The translations under genes and the position numbers were made by a program. Source: Phymatolithon calcareum (Eukaryota; Rhodophyta; Florideophyceae; Hapalidiales). Taken from it: a stretch of 64,000 bases of DNA. Shown piece by piece: positions 51,811-61,431 of this stretch. The notes below the pieces were generated by a model. It was not told where the DNA came from, did no database searches, and was given only the letters and a program-made list of their open reading frames with translations. The stretch lies in NCBI GenBank assembly GCA_977006965.1, contig OZ345368.1, forward strand, positions 868,001 to 932,000, in the 5' to 3' direction. Positions within the stretch are counted from its first letter, which is position 1; each line of letters starts with the position of its first letter.

Positions 51811-53862
51811 GCGACCAATTTGAAAGATATCTTCATGATGTTGAGAAAATGGGGCCGAGCGAGGCGGCGAACACCACAAGCAAGATCATGAAATCAAAAG
51901 CACGGAGGAAAGGAACAAACAAAGCTCTCGGGGCTCCTGTGCACCCAAGCAAATTCTCAGCATACATCTCAAGTGTTTGTAAGGCGGAAGAAGACTGGAA
52001 TATGCCGTTGCGTACGTTTGCACTCAATAGGGCAATGAAGCGGCACATCGCAAGAGCATTCAACAGAGCACCGAAGGGGAAGGCGGTAGGTCCAGACGGA
52101 ATTGCGGTCGAAATGTTGCACGCGAACAAAGAAGCGGGGCTCGAAATAATGCTAGCATTATGGGAAACATGCGGGAGACTCAAATGTCTTCCTCGGGCAT
52201 GGCGCCAAGCAACTCTGATTCCCTTATACAAGAAAGGCCCAGCTCATGTAGCAGCAAACTACAGGCCCATATCTCTTTTAAGTCAAGCCAGGAAAATCAT
52301 CGACTCAGCTCTAGATGCATACATACGCGAGAACTATCGCTTCAATAAGGTTCAGCTGGGTTTTCGGAAAGACAGAAGCACTTATCTCGCTATACTCCGG
52401 GCAAAAAGTTCAATGAAAAAGGGCCATCCGTTCATGGCAGTTCTTGACCTATCCGCAGCATACGATAGTGTGCCCAGGGATATCCTCATGAAGAGGCTGA
52501 AGGAGAAACTTCCCCAAGAGATAGCAAGGATGGTTGCGTACCTGTTAAAACCATCGTGGGTCACATCAGCTGGAGACGAGACAGAAACGTGGTGTATCAT
52601 CGACCGAGGAGTACCTCAAGGTTCCCCGCTTAGTCCATGCCTATACAATATATTCATGGACACATTCGCAGAAGCCGTCTCCAAGACAGACAGGAACGTT
52701 TCAGAAAGTCCTGTGCAATTGTTCGCAGATGATGTTCAGCTTCAAGCGAAGACAGGACGAGGAATGCAGAAACTTCTTGATATAGCGACCAGTTGGGCAA
52801 GCGAAAATGGCATGAAATGGAACACAAAACCAGGAAAAAGCGAAGTTCTTAAGTACAAAGGACTTCAGAAGCACACGTTTTACTTGGCAGGACGAGAACT
52901 ATATCAAGCCTGGAGACTCTCGTATCTTGGGGTAAGCATGAATAACAAGGGTGTTACGGATGACACGGCCATAGCAAGAGTTCGAAATGCTGCAGGATGC
53001 ATACATAAGCTGCGGGAGCTTGGAGTGAATGTTCGAGGATTCAAACCGGAGACATGCATCAGGATCTTTAAGTCGCTAATTATACCGAAATGGGAGTATG
53101 CGTTACACGTTACTCCAATGACAAATCGATTGCTCTCGGCAATCGAGTCGGCAGAGGGCTTGTTCTACAAAAATGTTTTCGGAAAGTATGCCGAACACCG
53201 CCGGGACCGAATGCGAGGTCTGTGCCGACTGGGACCACCAAAGATGAGGAGACGTCATCAAGCAGAAAGGTTTGCATTAAGCCTGGTAAGGCACAAAAAG
53301 CGCCTTGAAGAAACAGAAGAGTACGTTGGAAGAGATGAGGACGTAAAGGAAGCAATGAAGGATATTGAATATCTCAAGATGTATGAAGACTTGCGACAAG
53401 CCCTTCAGAAATCCCAGGAGGGATCTGTCACGAAGAAGACGAGGAGAGAAGAAACAATTAAGGTATGGGAAAAGGAAGAAGAAGGCAGGTCAATGAAGAT
53501 TCCTATTGAAGGCAAGCTACCAGGGATCCTTTACATAGGAGAAAGAACAACACGTTTAAGGTGCCTAAGGTTGACATTCAACCGAGCACCCCTTTGGAGG
53601 AAATCAGTGTTGGGTGCGTACTGTGGGATTACCGCGGTGGTCGAACTAGTCGCCTTACAACGTACTCTAGCGTCATCGAAGATGAGTACAGAAATTGAGT
53701 TTGAGTGCAAGAGACTTACCGGAGCTCTTGTTGGGAGAGAATTACGAATCAAGAACGTTTTGAGCAGCCAGATGACTATAGCGTAGAGATTATGCAAGAG
53801 CTGCCCCGTTACTCCAAGGTGAGGCTTTGGGAGCTCTCAAAAATAAAATCATCAAATATCCC
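51811..53862 (+). mobile_element. LINE-A insertion, 2,052 bp, 12-bp TSD
   Basis: It is flanked by CTCCTCTTGCGA at 51799-51810 and 53863-53874. The uninterrupted site is seen in piggyBac copy 1 (CATCAAGTTCCCGGTGCGAT, about 32850-32870). The frame is open from the left edge, before the ATG, so the copy is 5'-truncated and lacks any endonuclease-coding part. The 3' end is GGGAGCTCTCAAAAATAAAATCATCAAATATCC. Confidence 0.93.
51849..53786 (+). CDS. LINE-A reverse transcriptase, intact 645-codon ORF
   Basis: A non-LTR retrotransposon reverse transcriptase. Motifs: GKAVGPDG (77-84), IPLYKKG..NYRPISLLSQ (about 124-146), QLGFRKDRSTYLAIL (169-183), motif A AVLDLSAAYDSVP (Asp200), motif B GVPQGSPLSPCLYNIF (254-269), motif C LFADDV (FADD 292-295), and YLGVSMNNKG (359-368). 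A long C-terminal region rich in Lys/Glu/Arg coiled stretches follows (about 470-560), ending ..VLSSQMTIA. Catalytic Asp residues are all present and there is no stop or frameshift. Since the frame is open 5' of the ATG within the insert, the natural protein is probably longer and this ATG may not be the original start. No endonuclease domain or zinc knuckle is present. Copies at 28396-28922 and 63046-64000 are nearly identical. Confidence 0.9.
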   Translation: MGPSEAANTTSKIMKSKARRKGTNKALGAPVHPSKFSAYISSVCKAEEDWNMPLRTFALNRAMKRHIARAFNRAPKGKAVGPDGIAVEMLHANKEAGLEIMLALWETCGRLKCLPRAWRQATLIPLYKKGPAHVAANYRPISLLSQARKIIDSALDAYIRENYRFNKVQLGFRKDRSTYLAILRAKSSMKKGHPFMAVLDLSAAYDSVPRDILMKRLKEKLPQEIARMVAYLLKPSWVTSAGDETETWCIIDRGVPQGSPLSPCLYNIFMDTFAEAVSKTDRNVSESPVQLFADDVQLQAKTGRGMQKLLDIATSWASENGMKWNTKPGKSEVLKYKGLQKHTFYLAGRELYQAWRLSYLGVSMNNKGVTDDTAIARVRNAAGCIHKLRELGVNVRGFKPETCIRIFKSLIIPKWEYALHVTPMTNRLLSAIESAEGLFYKNVFGKYAEHRRDRMRGLCRLGPPKMRRRHQAERFALSLVRHKKRLEETEEYVGRDEDVKEAMKDIEYLKMYEDLRQALQKSQEGSVTKKTRREETIKVWEKEEEGRSMKIPIEGKLPGILYIGERTTRLRCLRLTFNRAPLWRKSVLGAYCGITAVVELVALQRTLASSKMSTEIEFECKRLTGALVGRELRIKNVLSSQMTIA

Positions 53863-54599
53863 CTCCTCTTGCGATTATTGGTCCCAAGAACCATGCCGGG
53901 TGTAGGCGAGGGAACCCGCAAAAAAGCATTCAGAACTCATGTTGATTGTACATTAGGTTTGTGTTGCCTTCTGTCGAGAGTGTGGTTGATACTGAACGCA
54001 AAACACGGCGTTTGGCGAAGAAGATGTTCGACCGCGAGTACTGTAAGCCGGCGTTCGAGGTACAGAATTTTGCCTGCTGGGACTCGATACAAGCATTCGA
54101 GAGGAACAAGCGCCTTTTTCAGCCTTCTCTGCCTTGACGTTAACAATCTTGATAGTCTTAATCTTAGTCTTTTCGATTGGTTTCTGAACAAGGACCCATT
54201 TCACGCGAAGTGACGTGCTCGAGTGACCCTTGATTTCATCATCGTGCACCTCTTGAACCGTGCCGTTCACCTTTTTTGAACTGTAAAACGCTCTCTATAG
54301 TCCGCAGCACTGTGCAAGACTTGTCAATGATGTTGCTGTAGTGTGTACGGCTGCATCGACCACTCGGCGCGGGTCTTTTTCTAGAGGCATGGCAGATGTG
54401 TTTTTTCTGAGTGACCAGCAGATTTTCGTTCCTACCGGCGAACTACGCGGTTTTAAGGAAGTAAAAGGTGTACTCCCCACCAAGAGGAAAAGGTCGCCTT
54501 TCCGAAACTGGCGCTCAAAATCTGTTCCGCATTCTTTTTACAAACGTTTTCGAGCTTTTAAATCCACCCTCAATTGAGGGTATTCGTCACATAGACACT

Positions 54600-55110
54600 A
54601 GTGCAGTCAAGTTACCAGGGATGCTTTATATAAGAGAAGGAACGGCACGGAAAATAAAGCTAGAGTTGGTATTTAACCGAGCATCCCTTTGTAGAAAACC
54701 AGTATTAGTTGCTTACATCGAGATAACTGCAGTCGGAGAAGAAGAAAGGTAGATTTTTATTTAAAAGTTACCAACGCATCTGCTGACGCTAGGGGCAACT
54801 TTCCTATAGCCAAGAGGTTTTGGCTGGATTCTGTCTATGGAAGAGTTTCTTTTCTTGTTGGGGTAACACGATTCAGTTAACTGCAGTGGTAGAACTAGTT
54901 GCCTTACACCGTACTCTAGCCTTGTCGAAGTTGAGCTCTGAAATTGAGGTTGCATGTAGGAAATGCACAAGAGCGATTGCTGGCAGAGAAACTACGAATC
55001 AAAGTTTTTTTTGCATGGCCAGAGGAGCTTAACTTAAAGAATCACGTTAAAGCTGCCTCGTTACTCCAAGCTGAGGCTTTGGGAGCTTTCAAATAAGTCA
55101 TCAAATATCA
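54600..55110 (+). pseudogene. LINE-A 3'-part copy interrupted by an S2 SINE
   Basis: It reads KLPGMLYIREGTARKIKLELVFNRASLCRKPVLVAYIEITAV, then after the insert VVELVALHRTLALSKLSSEIEVACRK.. to the 3' tail GGCTTTGGGAGCTTTCAAATAAGTCATC. Diverged, with a frameshift. Confidence 0.82.
54734..54877 (-). mobile_element. SINE-like element S2, 144 bp, 10-bp TSD
   Basis: It is flanked by TAACTGCAGT at 54724-54733 and 54878-54887, inside a LINE-A copy whose frame resumes on the far side. Confidence 0.9.
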
Positions 55111-56426
55111 CCTTCGCCTTTCGTTTGTGCTGGTCCGCTCTTGACTTGCACCAATGGTGGTTTGCTGGAGATGTAGAAATTGTTTCAAAACGATACTATC
55201 AAAACATCAATGTAGCAAGCAACCAGCGAGCGCATTGCGCAACAGTTGGAAGACTCAATTCCGAGAAATTCTTGAGGGTGCATTTGTCGCTCAGCCGGGT
55301 GGTTAAATGGCACGTTCATTTTACTAATTATATCTTTTCGTCAAGCTGGACCTTATTCCGTGAGTTTCAGAACTGAGATGATCGCCCTAGCTACAGTAGA
55401 CCCATTGTTTTCTCGCTTATAGCTCTCATACCGTAAACGACAACACGTAGAGATAGCTAGCGGAGCTTTAGATTGGCAAAAATGTTGAAAAACCAGTTAA
55501 TTTTTTCATTTTGACCATGTAACCTTGTTTGACACATGGAATATGTAGATATCTCACCCATCCAGCGCTAAATAACTTTGTTTGACAAAAGCACGTCTCT
55601 TGAATAAACAGGAATAAAATTAAGTTTCCGATCCCATATATATCAAACCTGCGACCTATCTTCTTCACATTGCAGTTTCGACTTTCGAAATCCCTTGTTT
55701 CCAGGGAAATGTGGGGGGGACTTGTCGTTAGAATGCCATTTCAAGTTCTTTGTTTTTGTCGCCTGGTCGTAATTGAAAGTTGATTTGCAGCTCTGAGGAG
55801 TCTCGTATATGCTATGTATGTGCCTCTGAGAAGCAAAAGATTGCACCAGAGTCCGCGTGACCCGAAGAAAGGTTATGGGACTGATGAGAAGCATTTGAAA
55901 CCAATTGACTTCACATTGTCATACGCTTGTTGCTTCAAATGTCCGAATATCTCCGAGATAAGTTTGAGTGCTGCATGGAGCATGAGAAAAAGGCATTGCT
56001 GATATTGGCCCACTTTGGTGTGCCGTCGTCCGCACTGTATTGGTCTTGCATTCGATAGTTTCTACGTCCCTCCAATTTGGCCATCAGGCTTTTAAGGTCT
56101 ACGGTTCTGAGCTCACACTACAGGATATGATGATTTCTACTCGAGGCTGCACGTGATGACCATGTACACAACATCGTACTGCCACTCTGCACTTACGTTG
56201 CGCGACTGCCTATTACGGCGACAGTATTCTGGGTACGCGACGGCAAAAAGGCACTCACTCTGCGCCGTGATATGCCAGTCAAGACGTTGCGGTCCACGCG
56301 TCGGACCTAACGGAAAACCCAAAATATTGTCTCCTGCCATTCTGAAAGCACATAGCGAGGGATGTTCTGGATCTATACAAGGAGTGGGACACACTGCTGA
56401 CGTAATGAAATCCACGTGGACGTACT
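55111..56426. other. No gene supported
   Basis: About 1.3 kb, AT-rich in 55440-55640. It has short frames only; a 140-codon plus frame at 56153-56575 runs into the LINE-C insert and is not credible as a gene. Confidence 0.4.
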
Positions 56427-56786
56427 TTTTTATTTTTTTAATATTCAAGTTTTATTTAAAAGCCCCAAAGACTTCCGAAGATATGAGCAAGGCTTCCTCT
56501 GATGCTACCTACCTTTGTGTAACTCACGAAACGCGCACCAGAATGGCGGATGGGAAAACTCAGGATTCAAGGTAATCCTATCCCAGTCCTCTATGGCGTT
56601 GTTGGTGCTTGGACTCCACCGCTATGCGAATCAATACAGGCCTTCTTCGTTCTCCATTTGTTCTATGAGTGTCTTGCTAAATAGTAAGAGCTCGTCTAGC
56701 ATCTTTTTTGCTTCCAGTCTTATTTCTCCTTTGAGGTCGTACCCTTCTAGAGTGCGTTCAAGGGTCTCTGGCTCTGGTGCCGAATT
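56427..56786 (-). mobile_element. LINE-C 5'-truncated copy with 14-bp TSD
   Basis: 360 bp flanked by CACGTGGACGTACT at 56413-56426 and 56787-56800. The minus strand reads ETLERTLEGYDLKGEIRLEA, KKMLDELLLFSKTLIEQM, ENEEGLY, stop. It keeps AAG where the 38122 copy has TAA. The 3' UTR carries GGTAGCATCAGAGGAAGCC.. and GGGGCTTTTAAATAAAACTT. Confidence 0.93.
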
Positions 56787-56923
56787 CACGTGGACGTACT
56801 GTAACGTCATGGCTTTGGACCGTAACATGGTATTTTTGTCAAATTGCTGGTTTTAGTCTCCGTCCTGAAAGCTCCTCTATTGCAGACACTCCTCCTCTTT
56901 GAACTACAATTCTCGTGCGAGGA

Positions 56924-57021
56924 AGACAGATAGATTTCATTTCATCTGCTGACTCTAGGGGTATCTTTCCCGGTAGCAAGAGGCTTTGGCTGGATTCTGT
57001 CTAAAGAAGAGTTTCTTTAAG
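56924..57021 (-). mobile_element. SINE-like element S2, diverged, 13-bp TSD
   Basis: A 98-bp insert between TCTCGTGCGAGGA at 56911-56923 and 57022-57034. The body is worn but recognisable (ATCTGCTGACTCTAGGGG, CTTTGGCTGGATTCTGTCTA). Confidence 0.88.
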
Positions 57022-57034
57022 TCTCGTGCGAGGA

Positions 57035-58179
57035 GGTTCAATGCTCATCCCTGTTATAGCTGCATGCACTGTATATATTCGTGACTTGTCGACCTCTATG
57101 CTTTACAACTGACAGGACTTCCCTATTCTTGCACTAGGCTGAACGAGTGAATTAAATCAGCAATGCGCAAGATGTGTTCCCCCATTCTCAATCACGCTGC
57201 ACAAATCTGACTAGGGGGGGACAGCCATTCTTGCGTGCAATTGAGAGCCCAAAGCGACATCTTGATATGCACTCTAAGGCCGGGTACGAGTGTGACTCAA
57301 AAAATGAGGATCCAGCGCACGGTGTGAGTCACAGAGGCACGTAATTTTCAATTTTTTGTTGCAATTTCATAACTATGCAGGCGGAAGATGCTTGCCGAAT
57401 AATTACTCCGGTGAATGGATCGTACCAGGAATTAGGCGACATAGAGGCTTGCCCTTCCGTACATGCATGCCTGGCCAATGAGCGCGGATACGACTCGGTG
57501 GTGACTCTCTGGGTCAGCATACGAGCCCAGCATTCGGATGAGGCTGTATCATACGAGGGCGCAACCTGACCCATCGTGCCTTGCAGTCCGTTGTGCACCC
57601 ACCGTTTTGGACATGCTTCTGCGTACGATGCTCGGTTTTGGTTCACAACAATGTTTTGGGAGCTATTCATGTCTGAGCCTCCAACGGCATCTTTCCCCTT
57701 GTAATACACTTGCTATATATCCCAACTCACTGCACTTCCATCGAACTCTACACAACAGAAAGAATAATTCTCTCACTTCACAGAGCGAGACAGCTCCCAG
57801 ACCTTTCCACTACACCGAGATCTTCGCGCACGCGAGAAATGCACGATAAGCTACACATTCGACCTGTCGCGAAGAGCCAACCAAGCGTTACTTTCTGAAT
57901 CGGCCAAGTCTCTCGATCTGGTAAATATCGGGCTTGTAGAAGCCTCGAAGCCACAAACTCGTTTTAAAATCTCTTCTGCTTTTTCCGAGGCACGACCTAC
58001 AATTGCTAACGTGCCTTTATTCGATCCTCGGACACCAAGTTTGAGGGGCATCGTCTTCCTGGCAAGCGAGTGCTCTCCCGGGAATCGAAAGCGCTCCGCT
58101 TATTCTATCAACTTCGATAAGCGCCATAGACCTGATTCCGTTCGCCCTACACAACAGCCCTACTCACACAAACACCATA
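57035..58179. other. Upstream region of the 58180 gene; no gene supported
   Basis: It contains a TATATA stretch near 57711 and many short frames. The last 300 bp probably include the promoter and leader of the 58180 gene. Confidence 0.4.
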
Positions 58180-58770
58180 ATGTCGGAGCAGTTGAATATC
58201 CCATCGCCGGTGTCTCTCTCAGGCCAAATTCTTCAGGCATCGACCGCTGTCCGCTCTGAAATCGATTCCATCACCCCTGCTGTGTTAAGCGCACGGACTT
58301 TGAGCACAATCACCATCGAGAATGCATCTAGCTCCGAGGTGTTGACAGCATACTCTTTAGAAGCAGGAGATGAAGATCTCAGGTCAAGCCTGATCCGGCG
58401 AATGTTTCGTGCCTGCGTCCGGCCGGCGGACCGCGCACTTGCTGCGGAGCCTCTGAACGATGATAATTCTTTGTTTCCCCGTGCGGTTTTGTCCTGGTCG
58501 CTTAGGTTCCGTTCTTATGGGCAAGAAGTCTCTCGCGACGATCGGTCTACCGCTTCGAATGGCGCTTTCATCTTCAGAGAAAATTACAGGAGCCAATCCC
58601 TCGGGGATAATTCAAGCGACACGGGCGGCTCTTTTGATCAAAACGTCTGCGGGAGAATCTGCAGTATATTCTCATGTGGATCGACGAGTCAACGTTGGTC
58701 CACCGACGATCTTCGAAGACGTCATATTGTCACTAAATGTTTTCGCCCTGGTCACCCCGTCGATCGTTAA
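58180..58770 (+). CDS. Unknown protein, family shared with 40725-41330
   Basis: A 196-aa protein of unknown function. It is Ser/Thr-rich at the N-terminus (residues 1-60), with no signal peptide. The conserved blocks shared with the 40725 protein are listed in that entry; the strongest is LSWSLRFRSYGQEVSRD near residue 108. It has several Cys in the C-terminal third (NVCGRICSIFSCGSTSQR) and ends CFRPGHPVDR. The ATG context is ACACCATAATG, resembling the AATAATG start of its relative, and the ~20 bp before both starts are similar (CA-rich), suggesting the duplication included the leader. It lies 17 kb from its relative in the same orientation. Confidence 0.7.
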   Translation: MSEQLNIPSPVSLSGQILQASTAVRSEIDSITPAVLSARTLSTITIENASSSEVLTAYSLEAGDEDLRSSLIRRMFRACVRPADRALAAEPLNDDNSLFPRAVLSWSLRFRSYGQEVSRDDRSTASNGAFIFRENYRSQSLGDNSSDTGGSFDQNVCGRICSIFSCGSTSQRWSTDDLRRRHIVTKCFRPGHPVDR

Positions 58771-59639
58771 TGGACGACAAAAATCGAAAAGCCGTGTGTT
58801 ATCTATATTTATTCACTTCTCGTGATTCTGCAGTTTCCGGTTAGGTGCTCGTGGCCACGTTCCAGGCTATCAACAACCCACATTGGAACACAGCAGAGTA
58901 AAGACACCCTGCAAATCTGACCCCTCTTCCTCGTGACACACGAATGCGAATTAACTTTCCACCTCGAGGCCTCTCAGGGGACCAGAGGTCTGGTGAGAAC
59001 TAGTGTAAACAGGAAAACGGTGAATACTGATATGTTAGCACTGGCGTTGAGTCCAAGGTAGCTCGTACACTTGAGCAGCAAGTGGCGGATGGCGCCTCCC
59101 GGGCAGTGACAGAATTTCCTGCAGCGAGGGGAGACGTGGAGGTTGAAGAAGGTGGTCTGGTTTCACTGAATTCCGATTTGCCCTTCTTCTGAGGGCGGAT
59201 TGTAATTATTCCTTATTTAACAATTGCTGAGTGGATCTAGTAGATGTGTTTAGCTTAAGTGCAGTAAAGCTACCTACACTGTCAATCGATATCAGCACGA
59301 GTTAATTACGATTGAGACGTTCAGCATGACTGTCGGTCAGGTTTTGACCAACCATCAGCATACGATTGTACCGCAATGGACGTTCATATGTAGCAGAAGT
59401 AAACGGTATTTCGCACTTCGACCGACACCGGAAATAATCCTGAAGTAGTAAGAATGAGTTGACACGCGAAATAGTGCGGAAGACTTCATAGAACCATGCA
59501 AATGTATTCACGGTGGTCATAGTGCAGGGCATAGAGCATGGTTTGTGCTTGACCGCTGACAATTATTCCTGAGCAAAAGAACGGTCTCGCACGAATTGTG
59601 CCTGTTGAGACAAGAGGTGGGTTTTGACACGAGCACCTG
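58771..59639. other. No gene supported
   Basis: The segment 58975-59035 (CACCTCGAGGCC..GGGGACCAGAGGTCTGG) resembles the 5' part of the S2 copy at 61700. Otherwise nothing was recognised. Confidence 0.4.
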
Positions 59640-60000
59640 TTAGTAGAGAAATAAGAATCAAGAAGGTCATGAGTGACCAGACTACGCTACATTAGAAAAC
59701 CCTTAGGTCTCCGGATTGATTCCTGTCACAAACTAAAAGTGAATTACGTTCCGCGAAGGGCACGCGGATGTCGCCTTGTAGTGGTGTGTTAAAGTACTCG
59801 CGGGAAGCAGACACGCGAACGCACAGAATAAATACCGTCCAGGAACATCTTAGAAGCCCCCTAGTTGTTGAGCAACTTGATTTTGCACCTCAGATATCCT
59901 GCAATAAAAGAAAGAAAAAAACTATTTGAAAAACGCGCCCTTTTCCGCCAAAGTGAGGCGTTCGGAGCTTTTAATTAAATCCTTCCAAATCCCCCTTTTG
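59640..60000 (+). mobile_element. LINE-A 3'-end remnant with an internal insert of about 230 bp
   Basis: GTAGAGAAATAAGAATCAAG..GACCAGACTACGCTACATTAG matches 765-824. The tail resumes at about 59928 (GAAAAACGCGCCC..AGTGAGGCGTTCGGAGCTTTTAATTAAATC), as in 835-890. The insert 59700-59927 ends in an A/G-rich run, but I cannot define its TSD. Confidence 0.65.
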
Positions 60001-60024
60001 TAGACCACCACCACAAAGAACTCT

Positions 60025-60110
60025 TCCTCGGACAGAATTAAGCCAAGTTTCTTGGCACTCGAAAAACTGTCCCAAGCATGAGCAGATGCGTTGCTAACTT
60101 TTTTTTAAAA
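60025..60110 (+). mobile_element. S2 SINE, degenerate copy
   Basis: CAGAATTAAGCCAAGTTTCTTGGCAC..CAGATGCGTTGCTAACTTTTTTTTAAAAA. Confidence 0.65.
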
Positions 60111-60238
60111 AATGTTGAATTTATGATTCATTTTCTTCGGCACCCTCTCTTACGAGATATTCCGTTCGAGAAAAGTCCTCAGGGAGAGATGAAAAAATTT
60201 CCGAGAGAAATGAGCTCTATAATATCACTCTAATATCG

Positions 60239-60388
60239 CGAACTGCTACGCAGAGCTATCAAAAACAACCGAGTACATGCTAGGGGTTCAGATATAATAC
60301 CAGACATAAGAGTAGAGCCGCCTTAGTGAGGGTAGCACCTGAGGAAGCCTTGCCCGTATGTTCGCATCATTTTGGGGCTTTTAAAATA
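60239..60388 (+). mobile_element. SINE-like element S1, longest copy (150 bp), 12-bp TSD
   Basis: It is flanked by ACTCTAATATCG at 60227-60238 and 60389-60400. It extends 5' beyond the other copies (GAACTGCTACGCAGAGCTAT.., GGGGTTCAGATATAATACC) and ends GGGGCTTTTAAAATA. Confidence 0.9.
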
Positions 60389-60400
60389 ACTCTAATATCG

Positions 60401-60466
60401 TTCACATCTTCGGAAGTCTGTGAAGGTCTGTGGGGCTTAAAAATAAACTTGAATTAAAAAACTCCA
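60401..60466 (+). mobile_element. LINE-C 3'-tail remnant
   Basis: CATCTTCGGAAGTCTGTGAAGG.. then GTGGGGCTTAAAAATAAACTTGAATTAAAAAA matches 38360-38405. Confidence 0.75.
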
Positions 60467-61019
60467 AAATCGTCACTACCATGTAGTCCTAATTTGTGTA
60501 ATTGCGTTATTTCCTGATTCTGGTACCAACTCGAAAGTTTCAGCCCCTGAGAAAGTGCTGTGTGGTTGTTAATGCAATAGCATACAGAACGGATTGTGTA
60601 TATGTTGGAGCGAGCAAAATTATCATGAAAGCGCTAAAGCTGTCTCATATCTTTATGGTTGCGAGAACCTCAACACAGCTCTCACAAGAGGGAGATATAA
60701 AGATTCCTACCGGAATTCGTTACGAACTCCCTCCCTAGTATACTTGGGGTCCCGCGGTTTACGAGAATCCTTGTGCAGAAAAGTCAAATGATATATCGAC
60801 GCCTCCGAGATACCAGAGTGCAACTTCTCCGGAGAAAGACGGGAACATGCAACCCTACAGGCTGACAGTATTCATCGTGAAAGAACGAGGGCATTCTGTG
60901 GCTACTAGTTAGAGATGCGAGAATATATTAAAGCCATTATTTCAAAAAATTGGCTCGTGGGCAAGCAGCAGAAGGTCGTTTTCGTTCTCAGCTCCAACGC
61001 TTGATTATCTCTTTTAAGA
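60467..61019. other. No gene supported
   Basis: A short stretch near 60690-60790 (GGAGATATAAAGATTCCTAC..) loosely resembles LINE-A coding sequence (KIPTGIRYELP); too weak to call. Confidence 0.35.
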
Positions 61020-61310
61020 GAGTAGAATTTCCTGTATTTTAAAGCACGCACCCTCGCACATAACAGGGCCCCTTTAGGTTGCTGCGCAGGGACGCGTCCT
61101 GAAACGGGCGTACAGGAGGCAGAGAAGGCACTCAGGGAGCAATACGTTTCTCCAAAACGTGCTAAGATGGACCAATCGCGGACAAGGCCAAGACACCCAC
61201 TATCGACGTGGTAATGCGGGCCAGACGCCTGCGATGAAATATGATGGACAGGAGGAAACATAGGCCCTCCAATCGCTGCTGTCCCACTTTAGGGAATAGG
61301 CAAACACAAA
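61020..61310 (+). mobile_element. LINE-R remnant
   Basis: The plus frame TRPETGVQEAEKALREQYVSP matches 45890-45970 and the inverse of 30330-30400. Further on, GPIADKAKTPTIDVVMRARRL matches RPIADESGTPIIDALMRARDL of the 30 kb copy. Internal deletions and stops. Confidence 0.7.
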
Positions 61311-61336
61311 ATGGCTTCAATATTCTGACGGTAATT

Positions 61337-61431
61337 TTTATTGCAATTTTTTAAAGCCCCACAGTCATACGAATGTACGGGCAAGGCTTCCTCAGGTGCT
61401 ACCCTCACTAGGGCGGCTCTACTCTTATGTC
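61337..61431 (-). mobile_element. SINE-like element S1 with 13-bp TSD
   Basis: A 95-bp insert between TCTGACGGTAATT at 61324-61336 and 61432-61444. Confidence 0.93.

Larger units (their letters stand above)
49807..54586 (-). mobile_element. piggyBac-like DNA transposon, copy 2 (broken, hosts two LINEs)
   Basis: The ends carry the same CCTCAATTGAGG core as copy 1 (49807-49830; 54567-54586). Pieces outside the insertions align with copy 1 in order: 53875-54586 with 32890-33566, and 51241-51810 with 32225-32870. 49831-49977 holds the Cys-rich C-terminus (CSRLAGAAINICGTS, NCFAKHAEHIHELDAFD). On the minus strand one sees KKVNGTVQEVHDDEIKGHSS, SLRVKWVLVQ, GMTRARFSEYLRCVKF and QYPWALVQDFIDAINDHEK. 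The catalytic core is missing, apparently lost where LINE-B sits. Numerous stops. Confidence 0.72.

Noticed and set aside
56153-56575. 140-codon plus-strand ORF
   Set aside because: Its end lies inside a LINE-C insertion with a clear TSD and it has no motif; a chance frame.
60905-61261. An apparently conserved protein (GETYC..SAFSASC.P) on the strand opposite three LINE-R pieces (61.0, 45.9 and 30.3 kb)
   Set aside because: It is the antisense shadow of the LINE-R block QEAEKAL; the sense strand also shows the typical GCESW..LT context, and the antisense frames have no starts or extended conservation.
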